Origin: Lachnospiraceae bacterium UBA7205
Lineage (GTDB): Bacteria; Bacillota; Clostridia; Lachnospirales; Lachnospiraceae
Assembly (NCBI GenBank): GCA_002490665.1
Contig: DKUL01000060.1
Location: 1 to 48,232 of the forward strand
Reading direction: 5' to 3'
DNA: 48,232 nt
Within the stretch, counting starts at the first letter, position 1. The number at the start of each line of letters is the position of its first letter. A program made the translations under genes and the position numbers. The notes beneath the pieces were generated by a model. That model did not search any database. It had not been told where the DNA came from and saw only the letters and a list, made by a program, of their open reading frames with translations. This document shows, piece by piece, positions 8,517-16,265 of the stretch.

Positions 8517-8864
8517 TTAATTTTCCGTATACTTTTCAGGCTCGCTTACTACATTATAAACGTCAATCCGCTGGAGATCAATCTCCGGCATCCCGATAAA
8601 AAGCCCGCCATAGTCATAAGTATCTGGTATCTTTTCGATACGGACAATCTCTATAAACGCATGAATCACTTCTTTTGTCCATATGGTCAGGTACGCCTCA
8701 TATACAGCACCCATGTCAAGAAGTTCATCACAGTAAAAACCGATTCCGGTCTTTGAAACATTCATGACCTCCACACCGATTTCTTCCTGGGCTCCCGAGT
8801 CAAGCCGCTTGACCAAAAGTTTCGACTTTAAATCTGTTCTCTTGCTTTTTCTTCGTTCTTCCAT
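8517..8864 (-). CDS. PilZ-domain protein, probable c-di-GMP receptor
   Basis: A 115-residue protein made of little more than a PilZ domain. ERRKSKRTDLK gives the N-terminal Arg-rich switch and VMNVSKTGIGF gives the NxSxxG loop; together these bind cyclic di-GMP in the family. The start at 8864 is preferred because GAGGAG lies about 10 bases upstream. The other in-frame ATG at 8873 directly abuts that site. A diguanylate cyclase is encoded about 10 kb away in this window (19066-22380), so a link is possible but not shown. Confidence 0.8.
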   Translation of the reverse strand: MEERRKSKRTDLKSKLLVKRLDSGAQEEIGVEVMNVSKTGIGFYCDELLDMGAVYEAYLTIWTKEVIHAFIEIVRIEKIPDTYDYGGLFIGMPEIDLQRIDVYNVVSEPEKYTEN

Positions 8865-8915
8865 TCCAATCATACTCCTCTTATATCGTGCGTATTTTCC
8901 ATCACTATCATAGTA

Positions 8916-9287
8916 TTATTTATTTTGCTCTGGAAACACTTCCGCTTCTATTTCCTCGGCAAACCGTTTCATCTGGTTTGCTATTGTTGGAGCCATATCA
9001 TTTTTAGAATATCTTGCAGACCAGCAATTCGATTTGAGCTGCTTATACTTGTTTTTCACATTTCTGCTAAATAATCCACAGTTCTCAATCATTTCGTCAC
9101 GCTGTTTGTGGTCGCGGCTATGAAGATTTTGTTCTTTCGCCAGTTTCGCCTCGATTATATGCAATGAAATATAAAAACTTATTGTCACAATCCAATTACA
9201 ATGCAGCTTGTTATTGCAATCAAACACAGAATTTAACACTTCTTTATTGTCCTGGTATTTCTTCTTATGTTCCTGAGCTGTCGGCAC
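8916..9287 (-). CDS. HEPN-like helical protein, third gene of a compact operon
   Basis: A 123-residue, mostly helical protein. FYISLHIIEAKLA, then NLHSRDHKQRDEMI, then YKQLKSNCWSARYSKND resembles a widespread group of small HEPN-like proteins. The RX4-6H RNase motif of toxic HEPN proteins is not present after these arginines, so nuclease activity cannot be claimed. Translation starts at GTG with GAGG about 7 bases upstream. The stop codon of the 168-aa gene lies 4 bases before this start, so the genes are translationally coupled. The function is unknown. Confidence 0.6.
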   Translation of the reverse strand: MPTAQEHKKKYQDNKEVLNSVFDCNNKLHCNWIVTISFYISLHIIEAKLAKEQNLHSRDHKQRDEMIENCGLFSRNVKNKYKQLKSNCWSARYSKNDMAPTIANQMKRFAEEIEAEVFPEQNK

Positions 9288-9291
9288 TTCC

Positions 9292-9798
9292 TTAACCTCG
9301 CTTGTATATAGTATTTACTTCATCAAACATATATTCAATGCCACTGCACGTAATGACATCAAGCACCATAAAATCACTGATTTCCACATATTTCTTCAAT
9401 ATTTCAAATCCAAAATCATTATACTGTAAAACATTCTCATCGATTGTGGAATCATCCATCACAATGATAAATGCCTGTTCATTATCTTTGCGGATTTCAT
9501 ATGCCAATACAATATCATCTTTCGACTGGCAAAATTCCACTAAATCCTCCTGCCAGTATCGAGGTTTTAATCTTGTGACCCATTTTTCAACAACATTGCT
9601 GACACTGTTTTTATTATCTCCATTTTCCCTGGTAACTTCATCCATAAGATCCAAAGAAAGCATTTTATATTCTTGCGCGCTGGCATTACTGTTCTCAATA
9701 TCAGACCTTGCGTTGGAAAAACGCACCTTAACCATTGCTGTTCGAAATCTGTCGAAATTGCTACCTGATAACTCCTCGTTTTTTTTTATTACTTTCAT
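9292..9798 (-). CDS. Hypothetical protein, second gene of the HEPN-like operon
   Basis: A 168-residue soluble protein that I do not recognise. The first 60 residues are polar and probably helical (RFRTAMVKVRFSNARSDIENSN). The rest alternates strands and helices: DDIVLAYEIRKDNEQAFIIVMDD, then FMVLDVITCSGIEYMFDEV. This suggests a small alpha/beta domain. No signal peptide, membrane segment or Cys cluster is seen. Its ATG overlaps the stop of the 84-aa gene by 4 bases (ATGA) and its own stop is 4 bases before the HEPN-like gene. Tight coupling suggests a complex with both neighbours. Confidence 0.6.
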   Translation of the reverse strand: MKVIKKNEELSGSNFDRFRTAMVKVRFSNARSDIENSNASAQEYKMLSLDLMDEVTRENGDNKNSVSNVVEKWVTRLKPRYWQEDLVEFCQSKDDIVLAYEIRKDNEQAFIIVMDDSTIDENVLQYNDFGFEILKKYVEISDFMVLDVITCSGIEYMFDEVNTIYKRG

Positions 9799-10049
9799 AG
9801 CTCTTCCTCTAAATGTCCTTCAGTTTGAAAACCAATGTTTTTGCCGTATATTCTCTGATACTCCAGCCCGCAGTCTCTTAATCCCTGAGCAATCTTTTCA
9901 GCATAATTTATTGGTATTGCGTAAGCTTCACCATTATCGCCATTTTTGTCGCCATTAAAAACAAGCAAAAAAGACTTCTCGTTAAACCCCATATCTATGC
10001 TATTCACTTTTTTAATGTTTTCAAGTTCAACACTGTTCTGATTGCTCAT
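9795..10049 (-). CDS. Hypothetical 84-aa protein, first gene of the HEPN-like operon
   Basis: A small acidic protein that I do not recognise. A beta-rich middle (KSFLLVFNGDKNGDNGEAYAIPINYAEKIAQGL) is followed by a helix and a charged tail. CAGGAGA stands before the ATG. It overlaps the next gene by 4 bases. Small first genes of such operons are often antitoxins or adaptors, but no DNA-binding motif is evident here, so this is only a suggestion. Confidence 0.6.
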   Translation of the reverse strand: MSNQNSVELENIKKVNSIDMGFNEKSFLLVFNGDKNGDNGEAYAIPINYAEKIAQGLRDCGLEYQRIYGKNIGFQTEGHLEEEL

Positions 10050-10166
10050 TATTTTCTCCTGATTAACCGTACAGATTCATAAATTCTTATAATACCAAAA
10101 TAACAAATTATACAAAAAAAGTCAACACTCTCAGAAATTCACAGCTACTTTTTCGTCTCTCAAGGC

Positions 10167-11198
10167 TTACTTGATAAACATCGCATCCCCAAACGAAAAG
10201 AAACGGTACCGCTCCTGCACGGCTGTTTTATAGGCATTGAGTACATTCTCCCGCCCCGCGAGCGCTGACACCAGCATAATCAGGGTCGATTCCGGAAGAT
10301 GGAAGTTGGTTATCAGGTTGTCCAGCACCTTAAACCGGTAACCGGGGTAAATAAATATTTCCGTGTTGTCGTTTCCGGCGATAACTTTCCCCTGCTCATC
10401 CGCGGCGCTCTCTATCGTGCGGCAGCTTGTCGTCCCGACACAGACAACCCTTCCTCCCGACTGTTTTGTACTGTTTATGATATCCGCCGCCGCCTGTGTC
10501 ACCTGATAAAACTCGGAGTGCATATGGTGGTTTAGGAGATTGTCTTCCTTCACCGGACGAAATGTGCCCAGTCCGACATGCAGCGTGACATATGCAATCC
10601 GGACTCCTTTTTCCTGAACCCTTTCAAGAAGCTCACTTGTAAAATGAAGCCCGGCCGTCGGTGCCGCCGCAGAGCCTTCATACTTCGCATACACTGTCTG
10701 ATAACGGTTCTTATCCATAAGCTTATGTGTAATATAAGGCGGCAGCGGCATCTCCCCAAGCCTGTCGAGCACCTCCTCAAAGATTCCGTCGTACTGAAAC
10801 TGTATAAGCCGGTTTCCCTCGTCTACAACACCGATAACTTTTCCAGTTAATAGCCCGTCACCAAAACGGATAACAGCGCCTTCTCTTGCCTTCTTTCCCG
10901 GCTTTACAAGCGTTTCCCATACATCACCTTCATGACGTTTGAGCAGGAGCACCTCAATTGCTGCCCCTGTCTCAGCCTTCGTCCCCATCAGCCGCGCAGG
11001 AATGACCTTTGTGTTGTTCAGCACAAGGCAGTCCCCTTCATGAAGGTAGTCCACAATGTCCGTAAATACCTTATGCTCTGTCTTCCCGGTTTCCCTGTCC
11101 AGCACCAGAAGCCTTGAAGCCGACCTGTCCGCAAGCGGATCCTGTGCAATCAGTTCCTGCGGCAGGTCAAAATAAAAATCTTTTTTTAACAGTTCCAT
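10167..11198 (-). CDS. queA: S-adenosylmethionine:tRNA ribosyltransferase-isomerase
   Basis: A 343-residue QueA of usual length. It moves the ribosyl part of AdoMet onto 7-aminomethyl-7-deazaguanine in tRNA to give epoxyqueuosine. Conserved stretches include FYFDLPQELIAQDPLADRSASRLLVLDR, VLNNTKVIPARLMG, PTAGLHFTSELLE, THLGHLGTF-like HVGLGTFRPV and ITNFHLPESTLIMLVSA. AAGGATA is upstream of the ATG. It starts 25 bp after pheT and is probably the last gene of that operon. No other queuosine gene (tgt, queG/H) is in the window. Confidence 0.95.
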   Translation of the reverse strand: MELLKKDFYFDLPQELIAQDPLADRSASRLLVLDRETGKTEHKVFTDIVDYLHEGDCLVLNNTKVIPARLMGTKAETGAAIEVLLLKRHEGDVWETLVKPGKKAREGAVIRFGDGLLTGKVIGVVDEGNRLIQFQYDGIFEEVLDRLGEMPLPPYITHKLMDKNRYQTVYAKYEGSAAAPTAGLHFTSELLERVQEKGVRIAYVTLHVGLGTFRPVKEDNLLNHHMHSEFYQVTQAAADIINSTKQSGGRVVCVGTTSCRTIESAADEQGKVIAGNDNTEIFIYPGYRFKVLDNLITNFHLPESTLIMLVSALAGRENVLNAYKTAVQERYRFFSFGDAMFIK

Positions 11199-11223
11199 AA
11201 TTTATCCTTATCAAAAATGCAGC

Positions 11224-13644
11224 CTATGCGCGCAGTTCAATGCCAAGCCCCTCTAATCCGTTCAGAATCTTTTTCATGGCGCCTGACACGTCACTCTCCT
11301 CAAGCGTCCTGTCCTTTGCCCGGAACGTAATCGAGTAAGCGACAGACTTAAATCCCGCCTGAATCTGACTGCCCTCATATATGTCAAACAGGCGATACTC
11401 TTCCAGAATTTTTCCGCCGCGCTGTTCAATCACGCGCTCAATATCCCCGACCAGTATATTTTTGGGCACTACCATGCTGATATCACGTGACACGGCAGGA
11501 TACTTCGCAATTCCCTCATACTTTCTGTCAAAGGAAGCAAACGGAAGTATCTCCGGCATGTCAAGCACCGCAACATAAACCTTGGTGTCTATTCCATAAT
11601 TATCGCCAACCTCAGGATGCACCTCACCCAGATAACCGATAACCGTGTCTTTATACTGTATCAGTGCCTGACGTCCAGGATGAAGAAACGTTTTTTCCGC
11701 ATTCGGGTCATAGGTAATCTTCTTTGTCATGCCGATGCTCTCAAGAAACTCCTCGACAACACCCTTCATGGTGAAGAAATCCCCCTCCCCATACATACCG
11801 AGTGTGAACTGCATTCTCTCATCCGGGTAATCCACCACCGGCAGGCTTTTCGGAATGTAAATATTGCCAAGCTCATACAGGCGCACATTCTTGTTTCTGC
11901 GGTTGTAATTCGTGGCAAGCGATGTCAGGATTCCGTTCAGGGAAATCGTTCTCATTATCGAGAAATCCTCCCCTAATGGATTGGAAATTGTCACAGTATT
12001 CCGAAGGGCGCTGTCTGCCGGTATCAGAAGCTTGTCAAAGACCTTTGGACTTTCAAACGAGTAGCACATGCCCTGTGAAAAACCACAGTACTCGGCAATG
12101 TCCCTTGCCTTCTCCTCAATTCTCAGCTTGAATGGAAGCTTGCCTGTCGTCGCCTCACCGCTTGGAAGCGTCGTGGGGATTTTGTCATATCCGTAAAATC
12201 TTGCAACTTCCTCGGCGATATCCGCAAAACATCCAATATCCTGCCGGAATGAAGGCGCCGTAATCATGCCGGTCTGCTCATTATAGGCAAGCTCCAGCCT
12301 GCCGAATATCTCAAGCATTTCGTCTTTTGCAATGTTTGTTCCAAGAAACTGGTTGATTCTCTCCGGCTCAAACCGAATCTGCTTCAGCTCCTTGAAGGGT
12401 TCCTTTACGTCAACGATTCCACCTACGACTTCCCCGCAGCCAAGTTCCTCTATCAGATGGCACGCCCTGTTGATAGCCGCCTCTGCGTTCCTTGGATCCA
12501 GCCCTTTCTCAAAAATTCCGGAAGCGTCTGTCCGAAGCCCTACCCTCTTGGACGACTTCCTGATATTCGCACCGTTAAATGTCGCCGCCTCAAACAGTAC
12601 TGTCTTAACATCATCGGTAATCTTGGAATTCTCACCGCCCATAATGCCTGCAAGACCAATTTCTTTTTCCGCATCACAAATCATGAGCATTTCCGAGTCA
12701 AGCTTGCGTACCTGCCCGTCAAGCGTCTGGAATTCGTCCCCATCCTTTGCACGCCTGACAATAATTTTGTTTCCGGCAACATTGGCAAGGTCATATGCGT
12801 GCATCGGCTGTCCATACTCCATCATGACATAGTTTGTGATGTCAACGAGATTGTTAATCGGTCTGATGCCGCATGAAGCCAGCCTTCTCTGCATCCATTC
12901 GGGAGACGGTGCAATCTTGATGTTTTTGCACACTCTTGCACAGAAACGTGAGCAGAGGTCTGCATCCTTTATCTCCACCGAAATAAAATCATTTACATCC
13001 TCTCCGTTTCCCCTGACTTCCACCACTGGCGGTATAAATGGTTTTCTAAATGTCGCGGCTGCCTCCCGCGCGATTCCCAGGATGCTGTAGCAGTCCACAC
13101 GGTTCGATGTCACCTCATACTCTACGACCGTATCATGTAGCCCGAGTGCCTCTATCGCATCCTCACCGGGTGTCACGGGCTTCTGGAATACATAGACGCC
13201 ATCCTCCGGCGCCTCTGGGTACATATCGCGGCTGGAACCAAGCTCCTCAATCGCACACATCATCCCTGCCGACTCAACGCCGCGCAGTTTCCCGGCCTTG
13301 ATTTTTATTCCGTTTTCCGGAAGCGGACCGCCGTCATGCCCCCCGGCTACCCTGCCGCCGTCAAGGACGGTGGGAACATAGTCACCCTCCTTCAGGTTCT
13401 GTGCCCCGGTCACAATCTGTACGGTCTCCGTTCCGACATTGACCTGGCAGACAATCAGCTTATCGGCGTCCGGATGGCGCTCAATCTTTTCAATATGCCC
13501 GACAACAATCTTTTCAAGGTTCTTGTCCAGCCGTTCAAATCCTTCTACCTTTGTCCCTGAGAGTGTCATTGCATCACAGTATTCTTTGTCCTCACATGCA
13601 AGCTCAGGGACATATGCCCTAATCCACGATAATGATGTATTCAT
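11224..13644 (-). CDS. pheT: Phenylalanyl-tRNA synthetase beta subunit
   Basis: An 806-residue, full-length bacterial PheT, partner of PheS in the alpha2-beta2 synthetase. The domains run in order: MNTSLSWIRAYVPEL start, OB-fold EMAP-type tRNA-binding region at about 40-150, B3/B4 editing region (NRVDCYSILGIAREAAATF, PINNLVDITNYVMMEYGQPMHAYD), B5 (RASGIFEKGLDPRNAE-like GLRTDASGIFEKG), and a C-terminal ferredoxin-fold anticodon-binding domain (KYPAVSRDISMVV...FKSVAYSITFRA). The start at 13644 has GGAGGATT upstream, unlike an in-frame ATG 18 bases earlier. It follows pheS by 64 bp. Confidence 0.96.
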   Translation of the reverse strand: MNTSLSWIRAYVPELACEDKEYCDAMTLSGTKVEGFERLDKNLEKIVVGHIEKIERHPDADKLIVCQVNVGTETVQIVTGAQNLKEGDYVPTVLDGGRVAGGHDGGPLPENGIKIKAGKLRGVESAGMMCAIEELGSSRDMYPEAPEDGVYVFQKPVTPGEDAIEALGLHDTVVEYEVTSNRVDCYSILGIAREAAATFRKPFIPPVVEVRGNGEDVNDFISVEIKDADLCSRFCARVCKNIKIAPSPEWMQRRLASCGIRPINNLVDITNYVMMEYGQPMHAYDLANVAGNKIIVRRAKDGDEFQTLDGQVRKLDSEMLMICDAEKEIGLAGIMGGENSKITDDVKTVLFEAATFNGANIRKSSKRVGLRTDASGIFEKGLDPRNAEAAINRACHLIEELGCGEVVGGIVDVKEPFKELKQIRFEPERINQFLGTNIAKDEMLEIFGRLELAYNEQTGMITAPSFRQDIGCFADIAEEVARFYGYDKIPTTLPSGEATTGKLPFKLRIEEKARDIAEYCGFSQGMCYSFESPKVFDKLLIPADSALRNTVTISNPLGEDFSIMRTISLNGILTSLATNYNRRNKNVRLYELGNIYIPKSLPVVDYPDERMQFTLGMYGEGDFFTMKGVVEEFLESIGMTKKITYDPNAEKTFLHPGRQALIQYKDTVIGYLGEVHPEVGDNYGIDTKVYVAVLDMPEILPFASFDRKYEGIAKYPAVSRDISMVVPKNILVGDIERVIEQRGGKILEEYRLFDIYEGSQIQAGFKSVAYSITFRAKDRTLEESDVSGAMKKILNGLEGLGIELRA

Positions 13645-13708
13645 AGTAATCCTCCATTCCAATCTTCTTTGTCCGATATTTTTGTCTTAAATCGTTCCGG
13701 AACAGCTC

Positions 13709-14728
13709 CTAAAACTGCTTCAAGAATCTGATATCATTTTCATACAGTAGTCTCATGTCATCAATCTCATACTTCAACAGGGCAATTCGCTCGAGACCCA
13801 CGCCAAATGCAAAACCTGTATAAGCATCCGGGTCAATATTGCTCATTTTCAGCACATTCGGATGCACCATGCCGCATCCTAAAATTTCTATCCATCCCTC
13901 GCCCTTGCAGAACCGGCAGCCGCTTCCGCCACACTTAAAGCACGATACATCCATCTCGGCAGAAGGCTCTGTAAATGGGAAATGGTGCGGCCTGAATTTC
14001 ACCTTTGTCTCCTCACCGAACAACTCGCGCGCAAACTCGGCAAGCGTTCCCTTTAAGTCCGCAAATGTAATGTTTTTATCGATGACAAGCCCTTCAATCT
14101 GGTGAAAGGAAGGAGAGTGTGTCGCGTCCACCTCGTCCGAACGGAATACGCGTCCTGGCGCAATCATTCTGATTGGGAGCTTCCCTTTCTCCATCTCGTG
14201 AACCTGTACCCCCGAAGTCTGTGTCCTGAGCAGGATATCGCTGTTAATGTAAAATGTGTCCTGCTCATCCTTCGCGGGATGGTCAGCCGGAATGTTCAGC
14301 GCCTCAAAGTTATAATAGTCCTTTTCTATCTCCGGTCCCTCTACAACCTCATACCCCATGCCGGTAAAAATTCTCTCGACCTCCTCAAGTGCAATGGTGT
14401 TCGGGTGACGGTGTCCCACCTTGTTTCTCTGAGCCGGAAGTGTCACGTCAATCACTTCCGCTTTCATCTTTGCCTCGCGAAGCTTTCTTTCCATATTTGT
14501 CCGCGCCTCGTCCAGAATCCGTTCGATTTCCTCCCGCGCCTCGTTGACAAGCTGCCCTACCTTCGGTCTGTCCTCAGGCGCCACATCCTTCATGCCCTTT
14601 AAAACGGCTGTAAGCTCACCCTTTTTTCCCAAGAAACTGACACGCACGTCATTTAACTTATCCAGCGCTTCACTCTCATTAATCTGGCGGATCGCCTCCG
14701 CCTTAATCTGCTCCAACTTCTCTTTCAT
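13709..14728 (-). CDS. pheS: Phenylalanyl-tRNA synthetase alpha subunit
   Basis: A 339-residue class II catalytic subunit. The N-terminal coiled coil (1-90) is followed by motif 2, FRSDEVDATHSPSFHQIEGLV. Phe-specific elements come next, with CFKCGGSGCRFCKGEGW. The last is motif 3, GFAFGVGLERIALLKY. AAAGGAGAACAGGG precedes the ATG. Expression is controlled by the upstream T-box leader. Between the T-box terminator and this gene lies a copy of a dispersed palindromic repeat. Confidence 0.96.
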   Translation of the reverse strand: MKEKLEQIKAEAIRQINESEALDKLNDVRVSFLGKKGELTAVLKGMKDVAPEDRPKVGQLVNEAREEIERILDEARTNMERKLREAKMKAEVIDVTLPAQRNKVGHRHPNTIALEEVERIFTGMGYEVVEGPEIEKDYYNFEALNIPADHPAKDEQDTFYINSDILLRTQTSGVQVHEMEKGKLPIRMIAPGRVFRSDEVDATHSPSFHQIEGLVIDKNITFADLKGTLAEFARELFGEETKVKFRPHHFPFTEPSAEMDVSCFKCGGSGCRFCKGEGWIEILGCGMVHPNVLKMSNIDPDAYTGFAFGVGLERIALLKYEIDDMRLLYENDIRFLKQF

Positions 14729-14772
14729 CCCTGTTCTCCTTTACTTTACAAAATTTCTATAACAGCTTTCGC

Positions 14773-14893
14773 TGACATATTTCCTTTGGATGCCCATGTA
14801 CAATCGAGCAGGGGAATGTCCTTCTCCACTACTCGTGCGCCGGGCGTCCGTCAGCTTGCTGACATATTTCATCTGGACGCCCGTGTGCATAAA
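14773..14893 (-). repeat. Dispersed modular palindromic repeat, copy A (pheS leader)
   Basis: Read on the minus strand from the T-box terminator: ATGCACACGGGCGTCC, GAAATATGTCAGC, GCTGACGGACGCCC, then the CACGAGTAG...CTGCTCG hairpin, then TACATGGGCATCC and again GAAATATGTCAGC. The 45-bp core at 14801-14845 matches 29544-29588 at 44 of 45 positions. Direct copies of a 33-bp unit flank the hairpin. It sits in the transcribed leader between the T-box and the pheS ribosome binding site. Confidence 0.8.
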
Positions 14894-15208
14894 AAATCCC
14901 CCACAGGAAAAATTCCTGCAAGGGACGAATAAACCGCGGTACCACCCATGTTCCTGTCCTGTATATCCATGCCCATATACCCGACAGACGCTCAACAGAC
15001 GTAACGTGTCACTCCGTCTTTTTCTACCATATCAGCCAGTCTCCCTCAATGAGAAGCATCCGCCAAACTTCAAAAAAGCTGCTCCGGTGGGAAATTCAAC
15101 ATCACATCTGAACTGGGGAGGCTTTCAGCCGGTGGCCTCCGTTCTCTGACAGAAAATGTGACGCTACTTTGCACCTTCATTGCATTTGCTTGATAAGTAA
15201 TATTATTA
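14890..15208 (-). promoter_or_regulatory. T-box leader controlling pheS-pheT-queA
   Basis: The T-box consensus GGGTGGTACCGCGG is at 14947-14934 on the minus strand. Upstream are a Stem I with CAGAGAACGGAGG and GCTGAAAGCC features and a GAATTTCCCACC segment. That segment contains a UUC (Phe) triplet in the specifier position. Downstream, CCCTTGCAGGAA pairs with TTCCTGTGGGGG and a T-run follows (14926-14890), forming the terminator that competes with the T-box antiterminator. Uncharged tRNA-Phe should allow read-through. The specifier assignment was made by eye. Confidence 0.9.
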
Positions 15209-15214
15209 AAATTT

Positions 15215-15243
15215 ATAATAGGTTATCATCCGCAAAATGTCAA
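15215..15243 (-). promoter_or_regulatory. pheS operon promoter
   Basis: Minus strand TTGACA (15243-15238), 17-base spacer, TATTAT (15220-15215). It lies just upstream of the T-box leader. Confidence 0.75.
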
Positions 15244-15287
15244 GTCCAAAAATAAAATTCCTAATTTCTAATACATTTACCAGATAA

Positions 15288-16166
15288 CTATTTCAATCTC
15301 GTATACAAAATATCCATCTTCCCATAATCTGTCATGATTTCGAGAATCATGCTGTTGGTAATATTGTAATCCGTGGCATTATACTCATGGACATACAAAT
15401 CACTCTGAAACCGCACGCCATTTTGTGCATTATCCTCTATGGCGCTCATGGCATATGTAGATATAATGTTTCCAATTTCCATAAGGGCGGAGCGCTCAAT
15501 GTCATCCATGAAATCAACGTTTGGAAGCAGCATTCCGCTAATCTTATTATACAGTACGCCGACAAGCTTATCCGACATTCCATACAGAAACAGATGTCTG
15601 TTCTCCCCCTCTGCAATAGTCCTGACAATCACGGCGCCATCCACATCACCCTTGTAAATGCAGCTCTTCACACTTAAAATCGGAATATCATACATTTCGG
15701 TCAGAAGCTTCTGTGCAACACTTTTGATAAAGCTTTCTGTGTCAACAAACGATTCCAGGTTTTGCAGCGGTATATTCTTCAATATCTTCCTGTCACAGAT
15801 ACAGACATGATTCACAAGCCATGCAAGCATGCAGCCGATAAAGCTTTTTAAATTTTTGGAGGAAAAATCCTTTCCAAGAAGTTCCTTGTATACCTGAACC
15901 GTATTTTTAAAGTCTTCATGAATTTTGACATGCTGGTCATAGCTCACATATTTCTTCTCTCTCTGAAGCGCCTGCTCCGAGTCAAAATGAAATTTTGTGT
16001 AATCAACAAGAAAATCAATCGTGTCCATGCATTCCTGTCTGTTGCTCTTCCTGTCGCCACTCTTGGCAATTTCCAGCAAATGCTCAATCTTGTCAAACAG
16101 CTGACGGTGCTGTTCATCAATTTTGTCAATCCCAACCTTGTATTCATCTTTCCATAAAGCTGCCAT
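15288..16166 (-). CDS. Bacteriohemerythrin fused to a CheX/CheC-like domain
   Basis: A 292-residue cytosolic protein. Residues 1-130 are a hemerythrin four-helix bundle with all seven expected di-iron ligands: His20, His60, Glu64, His79, His83, His120 and Asp125. It should bind O2 reversibly or sense it. The second half (about 150-292) resembles a CheX/CheC-type domain, with ERSALMEIGNIISTYAMSAIE matching the family's ExxN helix. Such domains dephosphorylate CheY-P or act as signalling modules. The start at 16166 has AAAGGTGAT upstream; earlier in-frame ATGs do not. A role in oxygen-dependent signalling is inference from the fusion. Confidence 0.8.
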   Translation of the reverse strand: MAALWKDEYKVGIDKIDEQHRQLFDKIEHLLEIAKSGDRKSNRQECMDTIDFLVDYTKFHFDSEQALQREKKYVSYDQHVKIHEDFKNTVQVYKELLGKDFSSKNLKSFIGCMLAWLVNHVCICDRKILKNIPLQNLESFVDTESFIKSVAQKLLTEMYDIPILSVKSCIYKGDVDGAVIVRTIAEGENRHLFLYGMSDKLVGVLYNKISGMLLPNVDFMDDIERSALMEIGNIISTYAMSAIEDNAQNGVRFQSDLYVHEYNATDYNITNSMILEIMTDYGKMDILYTRLK

Positions 16167-16236
16167 GTCCCTATCACCTTTCTTCATCCATTGTAAATTG
16201 AATCCTGCTCGTTGCCGGAACGAAATGAACAATAAC

Positions 16237-16265
16237 AGTATACCATCCCATGGAAAAATTTACAA
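16237..16265 (-). promoter_or_regulatory. Promoter of the hemerythrin-CheX gene
   Basis: Minus strand TTGTAA (16265-16260), 17 bases, TATACT (16242-16237). The -35 overlaps the stop codon of the upstream BrkB-family gene. Confidence 0.6.

Noticed and set aside
12332..12876. Long plus-strand open frames opposite pheT
   Set aside because: They lie wholly within the conserved pheT coding region, lack ribosome binding sites and show no recognisable domain.
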